50,483 nucleotides of DNA from Candidatus Roseilinea sp. (lineage in GTDB: Bacteria > Chloroflexota > Anaerolineae > J036 > Brachytrichaceae): the NCBI GenBank assembly GCA_025055235.1, contig JANWYN010000075.1, positions 1 through 50,483 of the forward strand, written 5' to 3'. Below are positions 33,167-43,302 of this stretch, one piece after another (the stretch's first letter is position 1; every line of letters begins with the position of its first letter). The notes beneath the pieces were generated by a model. It worked only from the letters and a program-made list of their open reading frames with translations. It made no database searches and had not been told where the DNA came from. Made by a program: the position numbers and the translations under genes.

Positions 33167-33616
33167 TCAATCCCGAATCTTCAGCGGCTGCGGCTTTTGC
33201 GCGCTGTGCTCGTGCTCCGGGCCGCCATATACCTTCAGCTTCTTGATCATCTTGCGACCCAGCCGGCCATGCGGGATCATGCCCCAAACGGCCTCGCGAA
33301 TGACGCGCTCCGGGTTGCGGGCCAGGAGGTCGCGCAGATTCTCCTCCTTGAAGCCGCCGGGATAGAGCGAGTGCCGCTGATATTTCTTCTCGGTCATCTT
33401 ATCGCCGGTGACGCGGATTTTCTGGGCGTTCACCACGATGACGTAGTCGCCGCAGTCCACGTGCGGCGAATAGATCGGCTTGTGCTTGCCTTCAATGAGT
33501 TTAGCGACCTGGCTGGCAAGCCGGCCCAACGTGACGCCCGCGGCATCCACGACATACCAGCGTTGGCTGGCACGGGCCTCTTCCGGCTTCGCCATGTAAG
33601 TCTTGATCGTCCTCAT
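33167..33616 (-). CDS. rplM: 50S ribosomal protein L13
   Basis: A 149-residue protein with RWYVVDAAGVTLGRLASQVA, KPIYSPHVDCGDYVIVVNAQ and AVWGMIPHGRLGRKMIKKLK, typical of L13. ATG at 33616 matches the family start (MRTIKTYMAKPEEA) and lies six bases after AGGGTG. Its start lies inside the last bases of truA, so the two are coupled. Confidence 0.95.
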   Translation of the reverse strand: MRTIKTYMAKPEEARASQRWYVVDAAGVTLGRLASQVAKLIEGKHKPIYSPHVDCGDYVIVVNAQKIRVTGDKMTEKKYQRHSLYPGGFKEENLRDLLARNPERVIREAVWGMIPHGRLGRKMIKKLKVYGGPEHEHSAQKPQPLKIRD

Positions 33617-33624
33617 CTTGCACC

Positions 33625-34374
33625 CTAGTATTTCACATCCACGAGGCACAGCCCACACGCAGGCGCCAGGCCTTTGATCCGCTGTGCATCTCTGCTCTCC
33701 AGCATGTCTTCGATCTCATCCGGGCCGTATTCACCCCGGCCCACGCGCACCAGCGCCATCACGATCCGGCGCACCATGCGAAATAGGAAGGCGTTCGCCT
33801 CGATCGTAAACCACAACCGGTCGTCTGCCGTTTGCCAGTCCGCGCGCAACACCTCGCGCACCGTTGTTTCTTCGGCCCGTCCCGATGGCGCGCTGCCGAA
33901 CGCGGCGAAGTCATGCGATCCGATCAGTCGCCTAGCTGCTTCGTTCATCGCGGCCACGTCCGGCCGTTGTTCGAGCTGCCAGGCGAAGCGCCGCAGCAGC
34001 GGCTGCCGCACTGCGCTGACGTAGGCCGTGTAAACGTACGTCCTGCTCTTCGCGCTGAAGCGCGGGTGGAAGTCCGCGTCGCACGGCTCCAGGTCACGGA
34101 CGGCCACATCCTCCGGCAGGGTCGCGTTCAGCGCCCGGCCAAGGGCTTCGAGCGAGTGCCTCCAATCCGCCTCGAAGGCGATGACCTGGCCGGTGGCATG
34201 CACGCCTGCGTCGGTGCGGCCCGCGCCCACGACGGCGACGCGCGACTGACAAACTCTCTCTAGCGCTGCCTCCAGTTCCGCTTGCACCGTTCGCCCACGC
34301 TGCGCGGCTTGTCGTTGAAACCCGACGAAGTCCGTGCCGTCGTAGGCGACCTTCGCGCGAATCTTCAAACCCAC
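33625..34374 (-). CDS. truA: tRNA pseudouridine synthase A
   Basis: A 249-residue enzyme that makes pseudouridine at positions 38-40 of the tRNA anticodon arm. It has [15 protein letters not shown] at the start and [20 protein letters not shown], where the Asp of GRTDAGVHA is the catalytic residue. The C-terminal half has [20 protein letters not shown]. It probably starts with GTG at 34374, overlapping rplQ by ten bases. Confidence 0.94.
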   Translation of the reverse strand: MGLKIRAKVAYDGTDFVGFQRQAAQRGRTVQAELEAALERVCQSRVAVVGAGRTDAGVHATGQVIAFEADWRHSLEALGRALNATLPEDVAVRDLEPCDADFHPRFSAKSRTYVYTAYVSAVRQPLLRRFAWQLEQRPDVAAMNEAARRLIGSHDFAAFGSAPSGRAEETTVREVLRADWQTADDRLWFTIEANAFLFRMVRRIVMALVRVGRGEYGPDEIEDMLESRDAQRIKGLAPACGLCLVDVKY

Positions 34375-34739
34375 TCGATAATCGCCATTGGCGCGTTATC
34401 ACCCTTGCGCGGGCCGAGTTTGCTGATGCGGGTGTAGCCGCCGTTGCGATTCACGTAGCGCGGCGCGATCTCTTCGAACAGCTTGCGCACCGTCGCCCGC
34501 CCGCCGTTCACCCGGGCAGCCACCAGTCGCCGCGCGTGCACCTGCTTGGCCTTGTCGTCCACCAGACCGGACTTCGCGATCGTCACCAGCTTCTCAGCCT
34601 GATCGCGGATCGCCTTGCATTTCGCCTCGGTCGTCTGGATGCGACCGTGATCTATCAACTCGGTCACCAAGCTGCGGCGTAGCGCGGTGCGCTGCGCCGT
34701 CGAACGACCGAGCTTGTAACCCGCCACTCTATGTCTCAT
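34365..34739 (-). CDS. rplQ: 50S ribosomal protein L17
   Basis: A 124-residue protein starting [20 protein letters not shown], with [20 protein letters not shown] and [19 protein letters not shown], the L17 pattern. It lies directly after rpoA, one base from its stop, as in most bacteria. Confidence 0.96.
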   Translation of the reverse strand: MRHRVAGYKLGRSTAQRTALRRSLVTELIDHGRIQTTEAKCKAIRDQAEKLVTIAKSGLVDDKAKQVHARRLVAARVNGGRATVRKLFEEIAPRYVNRNGGYTRISKLGPRKGDNAPMAIIEWV

Positions 34740-34740
34740 G

Positions 34741-35703
34741 TCACACCTCGTCCTCTTCCGCCTTCTCTTCCTGCGGGAGCAAGCCGCGGGCGCGCAGCTT
34801 CTCCCTCAACTCCGCCATGGACTTCTCGCCGAAGTTACGCAGGTTCGTCAAGTTGCCACCACTCTTCTCCATCATCTCGAGGAGTTCTCCGATGGTGCTG
34901 ATGCCGGTGCGCTTGAGCGAGTTGTACACGCGGACGCTGAGTTCGAGCTCCTCGATCGGCTTGTCGCTCCATTCGCTCGGGATGCCCTTACTGTCGCTCT
35001 CGCCCTCAAGCATCACCTCTTCTAGGCTGACGCCGGCGATCAGGCGCAGATGTTGCACCAGAATCGCAGCCGCTTGCGACAGCGCATCTTGCGGTCGGAT
35101 CGTGCCGTCGGTCCAGATCTCCATAATCAGCCGATCGTAGTTGGTCGTCTGGCCGATGCGCGCCGGTTCGACCCGAAAGTTCACACGCCGCACCGGGCTG
35201 TAGATGGCATCTACCGGCAGCTCGCCGATCGGCAATCGGCCGCGCTGCTCGGCCGGAGAATAACCGCGCCCCATCTCGACCTGAAATTCGATGTCCAGGC
35301 GCGCTTTGTTCGAATCGGTCGTCAGCAGATACAGATCCGGGTTGACGATTTCGATCTCCGGCGGCGTTTGGATGTCGCCGGCGGTGACCACGCCTTCGCC
35401 GCGCACTTCCAGGCGCATGCGCAACGGCCCCTCGCTGTGCATCCGCATGCGAATCTGCTTCACGTTGAGCATCAACTGAGTGACATCCTCCTTGACGTCG
35501 GGGATGTCGGAGAACTCGTGATGCACGTCGGTGATGCGCATCGAGGTCACGGCTGCGCCGGGCAACGAGCTGAGCAACACACGACGGAGCGCGTTCCCCA
35601 GCGTGATGCCGAAACCGGGTTCCATGGCGCCGATGATGAAGCGGCCGTAGTCGCGCGTGAGGGCGTCGCTCTCAACTTTGGGAAGGACAGGTGCAGATAG
35701 CAT
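34741..35703 (-). CDS. rpoA: RNA polymerase alpha subunit
   Basis: A 320-residue subunit. The N-terminal dimer domain (to about 230) has [39 protein letters not shown] and [18 protein letters not shown]-like wording. The C-terminal domain (from about 250) has [20 protein letters not shown] and [19 protein letters not shown], the DNA- and activator-binding helix-hairpin parts. ATG at 35703 follows GAGGAAG, so the longer form starting at 35754 is rejected. Confidence 0.96.
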   Translation of the reverse strand: MLSAPVLPKVESDALTRDYGRFIIGAMEPGFGITLGNALRRVLLSSLPGAAVTSMRITDVHHEFSDIPDVKEDVTQLMLNVKQIRMRMHSEGPLRMRLEVRGEGVVTAGDIQTPPEIEIVNPDLYLLTTDSNKARLDIEFQVEMGRGYSPAEQRGRLPIGELPVDAIYSPVRRVNFRVEPARIGQTTNYDRLIMEIWTDGTIRPQDALSQAAAILVQHLRLIAGVSLEEVMLEGESDSKGIPSEWSDKPIEELELSVRVYNSLKRTGISTIGELLEMMEKSGGNLTNLRNFGEKSMAELREKLRARGLLPQEEKAEEDEV

Positions 35704-35757
35704 AGCTTCTTCCTCGTCCGGCACTCGCGCAACGTGCACGAGCGCCGACCTCATGTG

Positions 35758-36396
35758 CTACCGCGAGTAATACTCCACAACGAGCTGTTCCTTCAACTGC
35801 ACGTCAATATCTTCGCGCTTCGGCAGCGCGTGAACGATGCCGGTCAGCGTGCTGCGATCGGCCGACAGCCAGGCCGGGGTCGGCGGGGCGTCCTTGTCAG
35901 CCGCCAGCTCCTTGAAGTAGGTCAGCTTGCGGCTGGCCTCGCGCACCGAGATCTTGTCACCCGGCTTGACCAGATACGACGGCACGTCAATCGGATGATC
36001 GTTCACGTTCAGATGCGCGTGGGTGATCAACTGGCGCGCCGCAGCACGCGAGGGCGCGAAGCCCATGCGATAGACGACGTTATCGAGCCGGCGCTCCAAC
36101 AAAATGAGCAACTCGGAGCCGGTCACGCCACGGCGCTTGAGCGCCTCGCGGAAGTAGCGGCGGAACTGCGCCTCGAGCACGCCGTACATGCGGCGCATCT
36201 TCTGCTTTTCGCGCAACTGCAGCGAGTAATCGCTCGCCTTGCTGCGGCGAGCGCGCATGTTCGGGCCGTGTTGGCCCGGGATGATCCCGCGCCTCTCCAA
36301 AGCGCACTTTGGCGTGAGGCAACGAGCGCCCTTCAGATAGAGCTTTTCGCCTTCGCGGCGACACAATCTGCAAACAGGTTCAATGTGTCGAGCCAT
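35758..36396 (-). CDS. rpsD: 30S ribosomal protein S4
   Basis: A 212-residue primary 16S rRNA binder. The N-terminus has [18 protein letters not shown] and PKCALERR, four Cys that can bind zinc, so this is the Cys-plus form. [20 protein letters not shown] and [20 protein letters not shown] form the S4 RNA-binding domain. ATG at 36396 matches homologues; a longer form from 36456 has no support. The window also holds a zinc-free S14, so zinc use is mixed. Confidence 0.96.
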   Translation of the reverse strand: MARHIEPVCRLCRREGEKLYLKGARCLTPKCALERRGIIPGQHGPNMRARRSKASDYSLQLREKQKMRRMYGVLEAQFRRYFREALKRRGVTGSELLILLERRLDNVVYRMGFAPSRAAARQLITHAHLNVNDHPIDVPSYLVKPGDKISVREASRKLTYFKELAADKDAPPTPAWLSADRSTLTGIVHALPKREDIDVQLKEQLVVEYYSR

Positions 36397-36486
36397 TTTC
36401 TCTACAACTTGAGACTGCGATTTGTTTACAACGGGCCGTCTTCCTCCAAATCGCACGCCTCTCGAACGAGCAATCGCCGGACGCGC

Positions 36487-36897
36487 TCACACGCGGCGGC
36501 GCTTCTTGGGCCGGCATCCGTTGTGCGGCACGGGCGTGATGTCGGTGATGGACTTGACGCGCAGGCCGGTGCCCTGCAGCGCGCGCACGGCTGCTTCTCG
36601 GCCGGGCCCAGGCCCTTTCACATACACATCCACTTCCTGCATGCCGTTCTCCACCGCGGCGCGATATGCGTTTTGCGCAGCGATGCGGGCGGCGAAGGGC
36701 GTGCTCTTGCGGTTGCCCTTGAAGCCGGCCGAGCCGGCGCTGCCCCAGCAGATCGTGTTACCGGCCTTATCGGTGATCGTCACGATCGTGTTGTTGAACA
36801 TCGCGTGGATGTGCACCACACCTTGCGCGACGTTCTTGCGCGCACGCCGCGGATTGGTCTGGCGGCGCGTGCTACGCGTGCTTGCTGCTTTACCCAT
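36487..36897 (-). CDS. rpsK: 30S ribosomal protein S11
   Basis: A 136-residue protein with [40 protein letters not shown] and the tail [19 protein letters not shown]11 binds the platform of the 30S near the E site. It lies 64 bases after rpsM and 90 before rpsD. Confidence 0.97.
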   Translation of the reverse strand: MGKAASTRSTRRQTNPRRARKNVAQGVVHIHAMFNNTIVTITDKAGNTICWGSAGSAGFKGNRKSTPFAARIAAQNAYRAAVENGMQEVDVYVKGPGPGREAAVRALQGTGLRVKSITDITPVPHNGCRPKKRRRV

Positions 36898-36961
36898 GTG
36901 TTGTGCCTTTCTTCAGCCAAGCGCGAGAAGCGAGGGCGAACCCCACGTCCTCGCCACCGAT

Positions 36962-37351
36962 TTACTTCTTCTTTGCGCCACGCCGGCGACCGCGTCCGGC
37001 TACCGTCTTCCTCACACCCTTGCGCGTGCGCGCGTTCGTGCGCGTGCGCTGGCCGCGCACCGGCAAATTGCGCTTGTGGCGCAACCCGCGATACGAACCG
37101 ATTTCGATCAAGCGCTTGATATTGAGCTGCACTTCGCGGCGCAGATCGCCCTCCACCTTGTATTCCTTCTCCACGATCTCGCGCAGGATCGCGGCTTCCG
37201 CCTCGGTGAGATCCTTGACGCGAGTCGCAGGGTTGATGTTGGTGCGGGCGAGGATTTGCTTCGCCAGCGGCCGGCCAATGCCGTAGATATACGTCAACCC
37301 GATATCAATGCGCTTGTTGCGCGGCAAGTCCACTCCAGCGATTCTGGTCAT
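36962..37351 (-). CDS. rpsM: 30S ribosomal protein S13
   Basis: A 129-residue head protein that contacts the P-site tRNA and L5. It starts [20 protein letters not shown] and has [14 protein letters not shown] and [20 protein letters not shown] before a basic tail. It lies nine bases after the rpmJ stop. Confidence 0.97.
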   Translation of the reverse strand: MTRIAGVDLPRNKRIDIGLTYIYGIGRPLAKQILARTNINPATRVKDLTEAEAAILREIVEKEYKVEGDLRREVQLNIKRLIEIGSYRGLRHKRNLPVRGQRTRTNARTRKGVRKTVAGRGRRRGAKKK

Positions 37352-37360
37352 GCTTGACTC

Positions 37361-37474
37361 CTAACCCTGCCTCTGCTTGTGCTTCGGGTTCTCGCATATG
37401 ACATAAACGCGCCCGTGACGCCTAACGATCTTGCACTTCGGGCAGCGTCGCTTCACGGATGCTGCTACTTTCAC
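37361..37474 (-). CDS. rpmJ: 50S ribosomal protein L36
   Basis: A 37-residue protein starting at GTG 37474, reading [20 protein letters not shown] then [17 protein letters not shown]. Cys11, Cys14, Cys27 and His32 form the zinc ribbon of L36, so this is the zinc form. GAGGTGA lies a few bases before the GTG. The order map-(infA)-rpmJ-rpsM is usual, but infA is missing here. Confidence 0.95.
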   Translation of the reverse strand: MKVAASVKRRCPKCKIVRRHGRVYVICENPKHKQRQG

Positions 37475-37538
37475 TGCTCACCTCTCCCCGAGCTTGCAGC
37501 GCTTCACCGAACAGAGCGCCTTAAACTCGCATACATGC

Positions 37539-37575
37539 GACGTCCGACTCGCACACTTCGCGCGAGCCGGACGTC
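37539..37575 (-). promoter_or_regulatory. hairpin between map and rpmJ, in the place of infA
   Basis: Arms GACGTCCGACTCGC and GCGAGCCGGACGTC pair at 13 of 14 positions around a nine-base loop. It lies 20 bases after map and 64 before rpmJ. It could be a leader structure, an attenuator or a processing site; no T run follows, so a simple terminator is less likely. Confidence 0.5.
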
Positions 37576-37594
37576 AGCCAATCTCCCTGAGTTT

Positions 37595-38362
37595 CTAGTC
37601 GAGTCTCGTCAGTATTTCAGCTTCACCATCGGTGATGGCTACGGTATGCTCAAATTGGGCGGAGAGTTTACCATCAATCGTGACAACTGTCCAGCCGTCC
37701 TTTTTGACTTTCGTCTCGGCGCGTCCCTCGTTGATCATCGGTTCGAGCGCGATGGTGAGGCCGGGGCGAAGCAGCATGCCGTGCTCGGCCTGGCCGGCGT
37801 TCGGCAAGCCGAACCCCTCGTGCAGCTCACGGCCGACGCCATGGCTGGTGTATTCGCGCACGACAGAGTAGCCGCGCGGCTCGGCCACGCTCTGAATGGC
37901 CGCGCCGATGTCGCCGAAGCGGTTGCCCTTGCGCGCAGCGGCGATCGCGGCCGCCAGGCACTCCTGCGTCACCTGCATCAGCCGTTGTGCGCGCGCAGGG
38001 ATGCGCCCCACGCCGACCGTGATCGCCGAATCGGCGTGATACCCCTTGTACATCGCGCCCACATCGAGCTTGACGATCTCCCCCTCTTTGAGGCGCCGCT
38101 GGCTGGGAATGCCGTGCACCACCTCATCATTGACCGACGCGCAGATCGAGGCCGGGAAGGGATAGGGCGCGCCATTCGGCATGTAGTTCTTGAACGACGG
38201 CGTGGCGCCGCATTGCGTGATGATCTTCTCGGCCAGCCGATCCAGCTCGATCAAGCTCACGCCCGGTGCGACGCGCTCCTTCAACTCCGCAAGCACGATC
38301 GCCACGATCCGCCCTGCTTGGCGCATCAGGGCGATCTCCTGCGCCGTCTTCAACACAATCAT
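37595..38362 (-). CDS. map: type I methionine aminopeptidase
   Basis: A 255-residue enzyme that removes the first Met from new proteins. It has GVSLIELDRLAEKIITQCGA, FPASICASVNDEVVHGIPSQ, KLDVGAMYKGYHADSAITVG with the first two metal Asp residues, SHGVGRELHEGFGLPN with the His ligand, and ALEPMINEGRAET with the Glu ligand. The cut-off and order match the type I family. It lies between adk and the ribosomal alpha genes. Confidence 0.96.
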   Translation of the reverse strand: MIVLKTAQEIALMRQAGRIVAIVLAELKERVAPGVSLIELDRLAEKIITQCGATPSFKNYMPNGAPYPFPASICASVNDEVVHGIPSQRRLKEGEIVKLDVGAMYKGYHADSAITVGVGRIPARAQRLMQVTQECLAAAIAAARKGNRFGDIGAAIQSVAEPRGYSVVREYTSHGVGRELHEGFGLPNAGQAEHGMLLRPGLTIALEPMINEGRAETKVKKDGWTVVTIDGKLSAQFEHTVAITDGEAEILTRLD

Positions 38363-38400
38363 CGCTGCTACTCACCACGCGATCCAACGCCGGACGTCGC

Positions 38401-39063
38401 TCAATCGCACTCATGGCTGGTCATGATCAACTGACGCAGCAAGTGATGGACGTAGGGAATCGTGTGCTCGCCGTTCACCTCGCGCAACAAGCCCAGGTTG
38501 CGATAGTAGTCAATCAGCGGCGCGGTTTGCTCCTGATAGATGCGGATGCGGCGCGCTTGCGTCTCGGGGTTGTCATCCGAGCGCTGATACAGCTCGCCGG
38601 TGCACACGTCTTTTTTGCACCCCTCGCGCGGCGGCACAGACTCGTAGCTGAACACGGCGCCGCACTCGCGGCAGGTCCACCGATGCGACAAGCGCTCCAT
38701 CAACATGCGCTCGCGCACGCGGATATACGGCACGATGGTGATGCACTTGCCCAGTTCCTGAAGCAACTGCGCCAGCGCATCGGCCTGCGCGATCGTGCGC
38801 GGGAATCCATCCAGAATGAAACCCCGCGCCGTATCGGGACGGCTCAAACGTTCACGCACCATGCCGATGGTGATCTCATCCGGCACGAGATCGCCGCGAT
38901 CGAGATATTGCTGCGCCAACCTGCCGAGCTCGGTCTGGTTCTTGATGTTCTCGCGGAAGAGGTCGCCGCTCGAGATGTGTGGTATGCCCAGATCTTTCGA
39001 TAGCAGAACCGCCTGCGTCCCCTTGCCTGCGCCCGGCGCGCCAAGCAATACGATGCCGTACAT
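38401..39063 (-). CDS. adk: adenylate kinase with zinc-type lid
   Basis: A 220-residue kinase that interconverts ATP, ADP and AMP. The P-loop is GAPGAGKGTQ near 8-17, the AMP site has ISSGDLFREN and GFILDGFPRTIAQADAL, and the lid has CRECGAVFSYESVPP then CKKDVCTGELYQRSDD, four Cys that can hold zinc. ATG at 39063 matches homologues. It follows secY by 84 bases. Confidence 0.96.
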   Translation of the reverse strand: MYGIVLLGAPGAGKGTQAVLLSKDLGIPHISSGDLFRENIKNQTELGRLAQQYLDRGDLVPDEITIGMVRERLSRPDTARGFILDGFPRTIAQADALAQLLQELGKCITIVPYIRVRERMLMERLSHRWTCRECGAVFSYESVPPREGCKKDVCTGELYQRSDDNPETQARRIRIYQEQTAPLIDYYRNLGLLREVNGEHTIPYVHHLLRQLIMTSHECD

Positions 39064-39147
39064 CGTCGTCAACTCAGCTTCTCGTGCGACGGGCCATTGC
39101 TTGCGCATGCACTCGACCGGCCATGACGGCGCAGGAAGGCGAGCTTG

Positions 39148-40551
39148 TCATTTGATGAAACCCTCGTAGTTGCGCATCATGAGCTGCGCCTCGAGCTGGC
39201 GCATCGTATCCAGCACCACACCGACGACGATCAACAGGCCCGCGCCGGACAGCAACAAGTTGTTGTTACCCACCGGCCGCAAGAAGAGGAAACCCGGCAC
39301 ATGAGACAGGAAGTTCAGCAGATACGGCAAGATCGCCAGCAACCCCAAGAACAGCGCCCCGACGAGCGTGAGCCGGCGCATCACGCGCGTGATGAACACT
39401 TCCGTCGTCTTGCCCGGCCGGATACCTGGGATGAAGCCGCCCTGCTTCTGCAGGTTCTCGGCCAGGTTCTGCTGCTGCATCATCACGTCGGTGTAGAAAT
39501 AGGTGAAGCCGATGACGAGCAGGAAGTACATGATGGTGTAGAGCACCAAGCTCCACGACAGAGCGTCGGAGCTGGCTTGGCCGGCGCTGAACAGGCTGAC
39601 CACGTCTTGCGCGAAGCGCTGCACGCCCGCGTCGCTGCTGTTGACGAAGAAGCCGGCGATGATGGCCGGGAAGACCAGCATCGCCTGCGCGAAGATCAGC
39701 GGGATCATCCCGGCGGTGTTCACTTTGAGCGGGATGTGCGTGCCCGCGCCACCCAGCATGCGCCGCCCACGCACCCGCTTGCCGTATTGCACGGGGATGC
39801 GCCGCTCGCCTTCTTGAATGTAAACGATTCCGACCACGGTGATTACCGTGATCGCCAAGAACGCCAGCAAGGTCGCGAAGGCCGTACTGGTCGCCGCAAT
39901 CTGGGCGATGTTGCTGGGAATGCGGGCGACGATGCCGCCGAAGATGATGATGGACAGCCCTTGACCGATGCCTTGCTCGGTGATCAGCTCGCCCAGCCAG
40001 ACGGCGAACATCGTGCCGGCGGTCATGGTCACGATGGTGACGATGGTTGGCAGGATGAACTCCGGCCGGTCCAAGCCCCACTGCGGCAGCACGCGCTGGC
40101 CGCCGGTGACCTGGGCGCCGATGCTCTCGAAGATGTTGACCTGGCCGATCGCGTTTAGCGCCGCCATCGGCACTGTTAGGAAGTAGGTCAAGCGGTTGAT
40201 TTTGCGGCGTCCTTGGTCGCCTTCCTTGGCCAACTCTTCCAGGCGTGGAATGACCGGGATGAGCAATTGCAGGATGAGCGAGGCCGTGACGTACGGATAC
40301 ACGCCCATCGCCAGCACGGAGAAATTGAACACTGCGCCGCCCGACAGCAAGCTCAGCAAGCCGACGATGCTCCCCAGCCCGCCGGCCTGGCCTTGCTCAA
40401 CGGCGGTGCGGATTTGTTGCAGCACCTCCGGGTTCACCCCCGGCACCGGCACATGAGCGATCAGCCGGTAGATGACCAGGATGAACAAGGTAAAAATGAT
40501 CTTGTCCCTGATCTCCGGCAGCGCGATGGCGTTGCGTAGTGCCTGTAACAT
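39148..40551 (-). CDS. secY: protein translocase subunit SecY
   Basis: A 467-residue channel protein with about ten membrane segments. It has LFILVIYRLIAHVPVPGVNP near 20-39, VGLLSLLSGGAVFNFSVLAM, FGGIVARIPSNIAQIAAT and EGERRIPVQYGKRVRGRRML, the cytoplasmic loop that contacts the ribosome and SecA. NTAGMIPLIFAQAMLVFPAI is the lateral gate region. It lies between rplO and adk, the usual spc order. Confidence 0.97.
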   Translation of the reverse strand: MLQALRNAIALPEIRDKIIFTLFILVIYRLIAHVPVPGVNPEVLQQIRTAVEQGQAGGLGSIVGLLSLLSGGAVFNFSVLAMGVYPYVTASLILQLLIPVIPRLEELAKEGDQGRRKINRLTYFLTVPMAALNAIGQVNIFESIGAQVTGGQRVLPQWGLDRPEFILPTIVTIVTMTAGTMFAVWLGELITEQGIGQGLSIIIFGGIVARIPSNIAQIAATSTAFATLLAFLAITVITVVGIVYIQEGERRIPVQYGKRVRGRRMLGGAGTHIPLKVNTAGMIPLIFAQAMLVFPAIIAGFFVNSSDAGVQRFAQDVVSLFSAGQASSDALSWSLVLYTIMYFLLVIGFTYFYTDVMMQQQNLAENLQKQGGFIPGIRPGKTTEVFITRVMRRLTLVGALFLGLLAILPYLLNFLSHVPGFLFLRPVGNNNLLLSGAGLLIVVGVVLDTMRQLEAQLMMRNYEGFIK

Positions 40552-40625
40552 GTGTTCAGCGTTTCGCTTCGGGTTCAGATCCGCTCAAGGAGCGTCGCTT
40601 TTATCCGCAAACGGAAGCTTGGCGT

Positions 40626-41108
40626 TTACCGCGTGCGATAGCCGCCGCGCTTCACCTCAAGTTTCGTCACCGTGCCGCCGGCCTGCTCGATCTTCTGCTT
40701 GGCTGTTTCGGAGAACTTGTGCGCCGTCACCTTTAGCGGGATGTTCAGCTCGCCCGCGCCAAGGATGGCGATGTGCTTGTCGCTCTTGCGCGCGATGCCC
40801 GCCGCTACCAATGCTTCCGGCGTAACCTCGCTGCCGGCCTCGAATTTCTTAGCCAGCAACCCGACGTTGACCGGCCGATAGACGATGCGATAAGGGTTGT
40901 TGAAGCCGACGCCGCGCATGAACGGCAACTTGCGCACCATCGGGAACTGGCCGCCTTCGAAGTACGGGCCTTTCACACCACCGGTGCGCGCCGCCTGACC
41001 TTTTTGGCCGCGACCGGCCGTCTTGCCTTGTCCGGCAGCGATGCCGATGCCCTTGCGCTTCTTGCGCTTGCGTGAACCCTCTGCGGGTTTGATCTCATGT
41101 AGCTTCAT
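40626..41108 (-). CDS. rplO: 50S ribosomal protein L15
   Basis: A 160-residue protein with a long basic N-terminus ([40 protein letters not shown], then [20 protein letters not shown]) and a folded C-terminus ending [10 protein letters not shown]-like wording ([20 protein letters not shown]). Its start overlaps rpmD by four bases. L15 joins late in 50S assembly. Confidence 0.96.
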   Translation of the reverse strand: MKLHEIKPAEGSRKRKKRKGIGIAAGQGKTAGRGQKGQAARTGGVKGPYFEGGQFPMVRKLPFMRGVGFNNPYRIVYRPVNVGLLAKKFEAGSEVTPEALVAAGIARKSDKHIAILGAGELNIPLKVTAHKFSETAKQKIEQAGGTVTKLEVKRGGYRTR

Positions 41109-41305
41109 TTGACTTCCACCAGGTGCTTCACTGCGTTCAACATGCCGCGGATCTGCGGCGTGTCATCATGCTGCACTTCCTGGCCAAGCTTGCGCAGGCC
41201 GAGCGCCTTAAGTGTGCGCTTTTGGCGCGCGTCGTAGCCGATCGCGCTCTTGACCCACTTCACCGTGATTCGCTTGACTCCGGCATCAGTTGTCGTTGCT
41301 GACAT
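41105..41305 (-). CDS. rpmD: 50S ribosomal protein L30
   Basis: A 66-residue protein with [20 protein letters not shown] and [20 protein letters not shown] then [14 protein letters not shown], the L30 pattern. ATG at 41305 has GGAGG seven bases before it; a GTG two codons earlier is weaker. It overlaps rpsE by 20 bases and rplO by four. Confidence 0.94.
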   Translation of the reverse strand: MSATTTDAGVKRITVKWVKSAIGYDARQKRTLKALGLRKLGQEVQHDDTPQIRGMLNAVKHLVEVK

Positions 41306-41873
41306 TGCCACGCCTCCAGAACGGCTGGATCTCGGCGACGCTCTTGCCGCGTCGCTTCGCTTCTTCGTTGATGTTCTTCAACGAGCACAGCCCCTCGAAC
41401 GTCGCGAAAGTGGTGTTGAGTTTGCTGGGCGAACCGAGCGACTTGGTCAGCACGTCTTTCACGCCTGCGGCCTCCAGCACGGCGCGGACGCCGCCACCGG
41501 CGATGACGCCGGTGCCGGGCGAGGCCGGCTTCAGCATCACCCTGGCGCTGCCATACTTCTGGATGACTTCGTGTGGGATGGTCGTGCCGATGATCTCCAC
41601 CCGTTGCATGCTCGCGCGCGCGCGCTCGGTCGCCTTGCGAATGGCGTCCTGCACGGCCCGCGCTTTACCCAGGCCGACGCCGACGCGCCCGTTGTTATCG
41701 CCCACGACGATGAGCGCGCGGAAGGCGAAACGGCGACCGCCTTGAATCACCTTCGCCACGCGCGTGACGTCCACGATTCGAATATCAAGCTCAGGGGTTT
41801 CGCCCTCGGGACGCGACGAGCTGCTGCGCCGCGCTTCGCGTTCTCGGCTCTTTTGTGGATTCTTGCTCACCAT
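41286..41873 (-). CDS. rpsE: 30S ribosomal protein S5
   Basis: A 195-residue protein with [40 protein letters not shown] and [20 protein letters not shown], then [20 protein letters not shown], the S5 double-stranded RNA-binding and C-terminal parts. The first 25 residues are Ser/Arg-rich. GGAG lies nine bases before the ATG, within the end of rplR. S5 is important for decoding accuracy. Confidence 0.96.
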   Translation of the reverse strand: MVSKNPQKSREREARRSSSSRPEGETPELDIRIVDVTRVAKVIQGGRRFAFRALIVVGDNNGRVGVGLGKARAVQDAIRKATERARASMQRVEIIGTTIPHEVIQKYGSARVMLKPASPGTGVIAGGGVRAVLEAAGVKDVLTKSLGSPSKLNTTFATFEGLCSLKNINEEAKRRGKSVAEIQPFWRRGNVSNDN

Positions 41874-41876
41874 GTA

Positions 41877-42236
41877 TCAAAACTCCAAGCCGCCTTCACG
41901 TGCGCCCTCGGCGACCGCCTTGACGCGACCATGATAGCGATAGCCGGCGCGGTCGAACACCACGCGCTTGATCTGCTTCTCCAGTGCCCGCTGCGCGACG
42001 AGCTTGCCCACCAGCATCGCTTCTTCAACCTTCTTTAACCCTGGCTGAGTCCTCACCGCTTTCTCCAGGCTGGACGCGGCTGCCAGCGTGTGGCCGGCTT
42101 CGTCGTCAATCACCTGTGCGTAGATGTGCTTCAGGCTGCGAAAGACGTTCAAACGCGGGCGGCTGGGTGTGCCGGCCACTTTGGCACGCACGCGCCGGCG
42201 CCGCCGCTCCCTCGACTCTTCTCGTTGCTTCGTCAT
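41877..42236 (-). CDS. rplR: 50S ribosomal protein L18
   Basis: A 119-residue 5S rRNA-binding protein with [40 protein letters not shown] and [20 protein letters not shown]. It lies between rplF and rpsE, three bases before rpsE starts. Confidence 0.96.
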   Translation of the reverse strand: MTKQREESRERRRRRVRAKVAGTPSRPRLNVFRSLKHIYAQVIDDEAGHTLAAASSLEKAVRTQPGLKKVEEAMLVGKLVAQRALEKQIKRVVFDRAGYRYHGRVKAVAEGAREGGLEF

Positions 42237-42311
42237 GTCAGATTCCTCATCGCCGGCAACTCATCACCTGGGTCAGGCCCACGGACGCTCGCCGGCGACA
42301 TCGCATCAGGA

Positions 42312-42872
42312 TCACTTGCCTTTGCCGGTCTTGCCCGCCTTGCCGGCCTTGCGGCGAATCACCTCGCCTTGATACCGGATGCCCTTGCCCTTATATGGCT
42401 CCGGCGGGCGCAGCTTGCGCACCTGCGCGGCAACTTCGCCGACCAGCTCTTTGTCAATGCCGCTCACGGTGATCGTGCGGGTCTTGGCGTCGGTGGCGAA
42501 TGTGATGCCGGGCGGCGGCGGGAACTCGATCGGATGCGAGTAGCCGAGATACAACATTAGCTTGTTGCCGCTCATCTCGGCGCGGTATCCGACGCTCTCG
42601 GCGCCGATCTCCAGCACTTTCTGATAGCCCTCCGAAACGCCTTTCACCATGTTCGCCAGCAAGGCACGCGTCAGGCCGTGTAGGGCACGGGCCTCGTCCT
42701 CGTCGCCCTCGCGTTGGACCCGCACGATGTTCCCTTCTTTCACGACGTGGATGTGCTCCGAAACCGTGCGCTTCAGCTCGCCCTTCGGGCCCTTGACCGT
42801 GACCAGCTTGCCGTTGATCACGACGTCCACGCCCTTGGGCAACTCGATGGGCTTCTTTCCTATTCGCGACAT
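42312..42872 (-). CDS. rplF: 50S ribosomal protein L6
   Basis: A 186-residue protein starting MSRIGKKPIELPKGVDVVIN with VKGPKGELKRTVSEH, and the second domain SHPIEFPPPPGITF and GIDKELVGEVAAQVRKLRPP then EPYKGKGIRYQGEVIRRKAG. It sits near the GTPase centre. ATG at 42872 has GGAG eight bases before it, so the form starting at 42902 is not used. Confidence 0.96.
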   Translation of the reverse strand: MSRIGKKPIELPKGVDVVINGKLVTVKGPKGELKRTVSEHIHVVKEGNIVRVQREGDEDEARALHGLTRALLANMVKGVSEGYQKVLEIGAESVGYRAEMSGNKLMLYLGYSHPIEFPPPPGITFATDAKTRTITVSGIDKELVGEVAAQVRKLRPPEPYKGKGIRYQGEVIRRKAGKAGKTGKGK

Positions 42873-42886
42873 GATTCGCTCCTCGA

Positions 42887-43291
42887 TCAGTAGACGTAGC
42901 ACAGCACTTCGCCGCCCACGCCCAGCCGGCGCGCCTGGGTATCGGTGATCACGCCTTTGGGCGTCGAAAGGATGGCCACGCCGATGCCGCTCAACACGCG
43001 CGGGATCTCCGTCTTCGGCACGTAGATGCGTTTGCCCGGCCGGCTGACCCGCTGCAGGCCGGTGATCGCCGGCTTGCGCGAGCGGCGTTCACCGCTGTAG
43101 CGCAAGGTCAGGTTCAGCATCCGCTTGCCGTTCACCTCGACGACCTGATAGGCATCCAGATAGCCTTCTTCCTTCAAAATCTGCGCCACGCGCTCGTTGA
43201 GCTTGGATGCTTGCACTGCCACCGCAGGGTGGCCGACGGCCACCGCGTTGCGGATGCGCGTGAGCATGTCACCCAGTGAATCGTTTGCCAT
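42887..43291 (-). CDS. rpsH: 30S ribosomal protein S8
   Basis: A 134-residue 16S rRNA-binding protein with MANDSLGDMLTRIRNAVAVG, VNGKRMLNLTLRYSGERRS and RVLSGIGVAILSTPKGVITD then EVLCYVY at the end. ATG at 43291 has GGAG eight bases before it. It follows rpsN by 11 bases. Confidence 0.96.
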   Translation of the reverse strand: MANDSLGDMLTRIRNAVAVGHPAVAVQASKLNERVAQILKEEGYLDAYQVVEVNGKRMLNLTLRYSGERRSRKPAITGLQRVSRPGKRIYVPKTEIPRVLSGIGVAILSTPKGVITDTQARRLGVGGEVLCYVY

Positions 43292-43302
43292 GTCTGCTCC
43301 AA

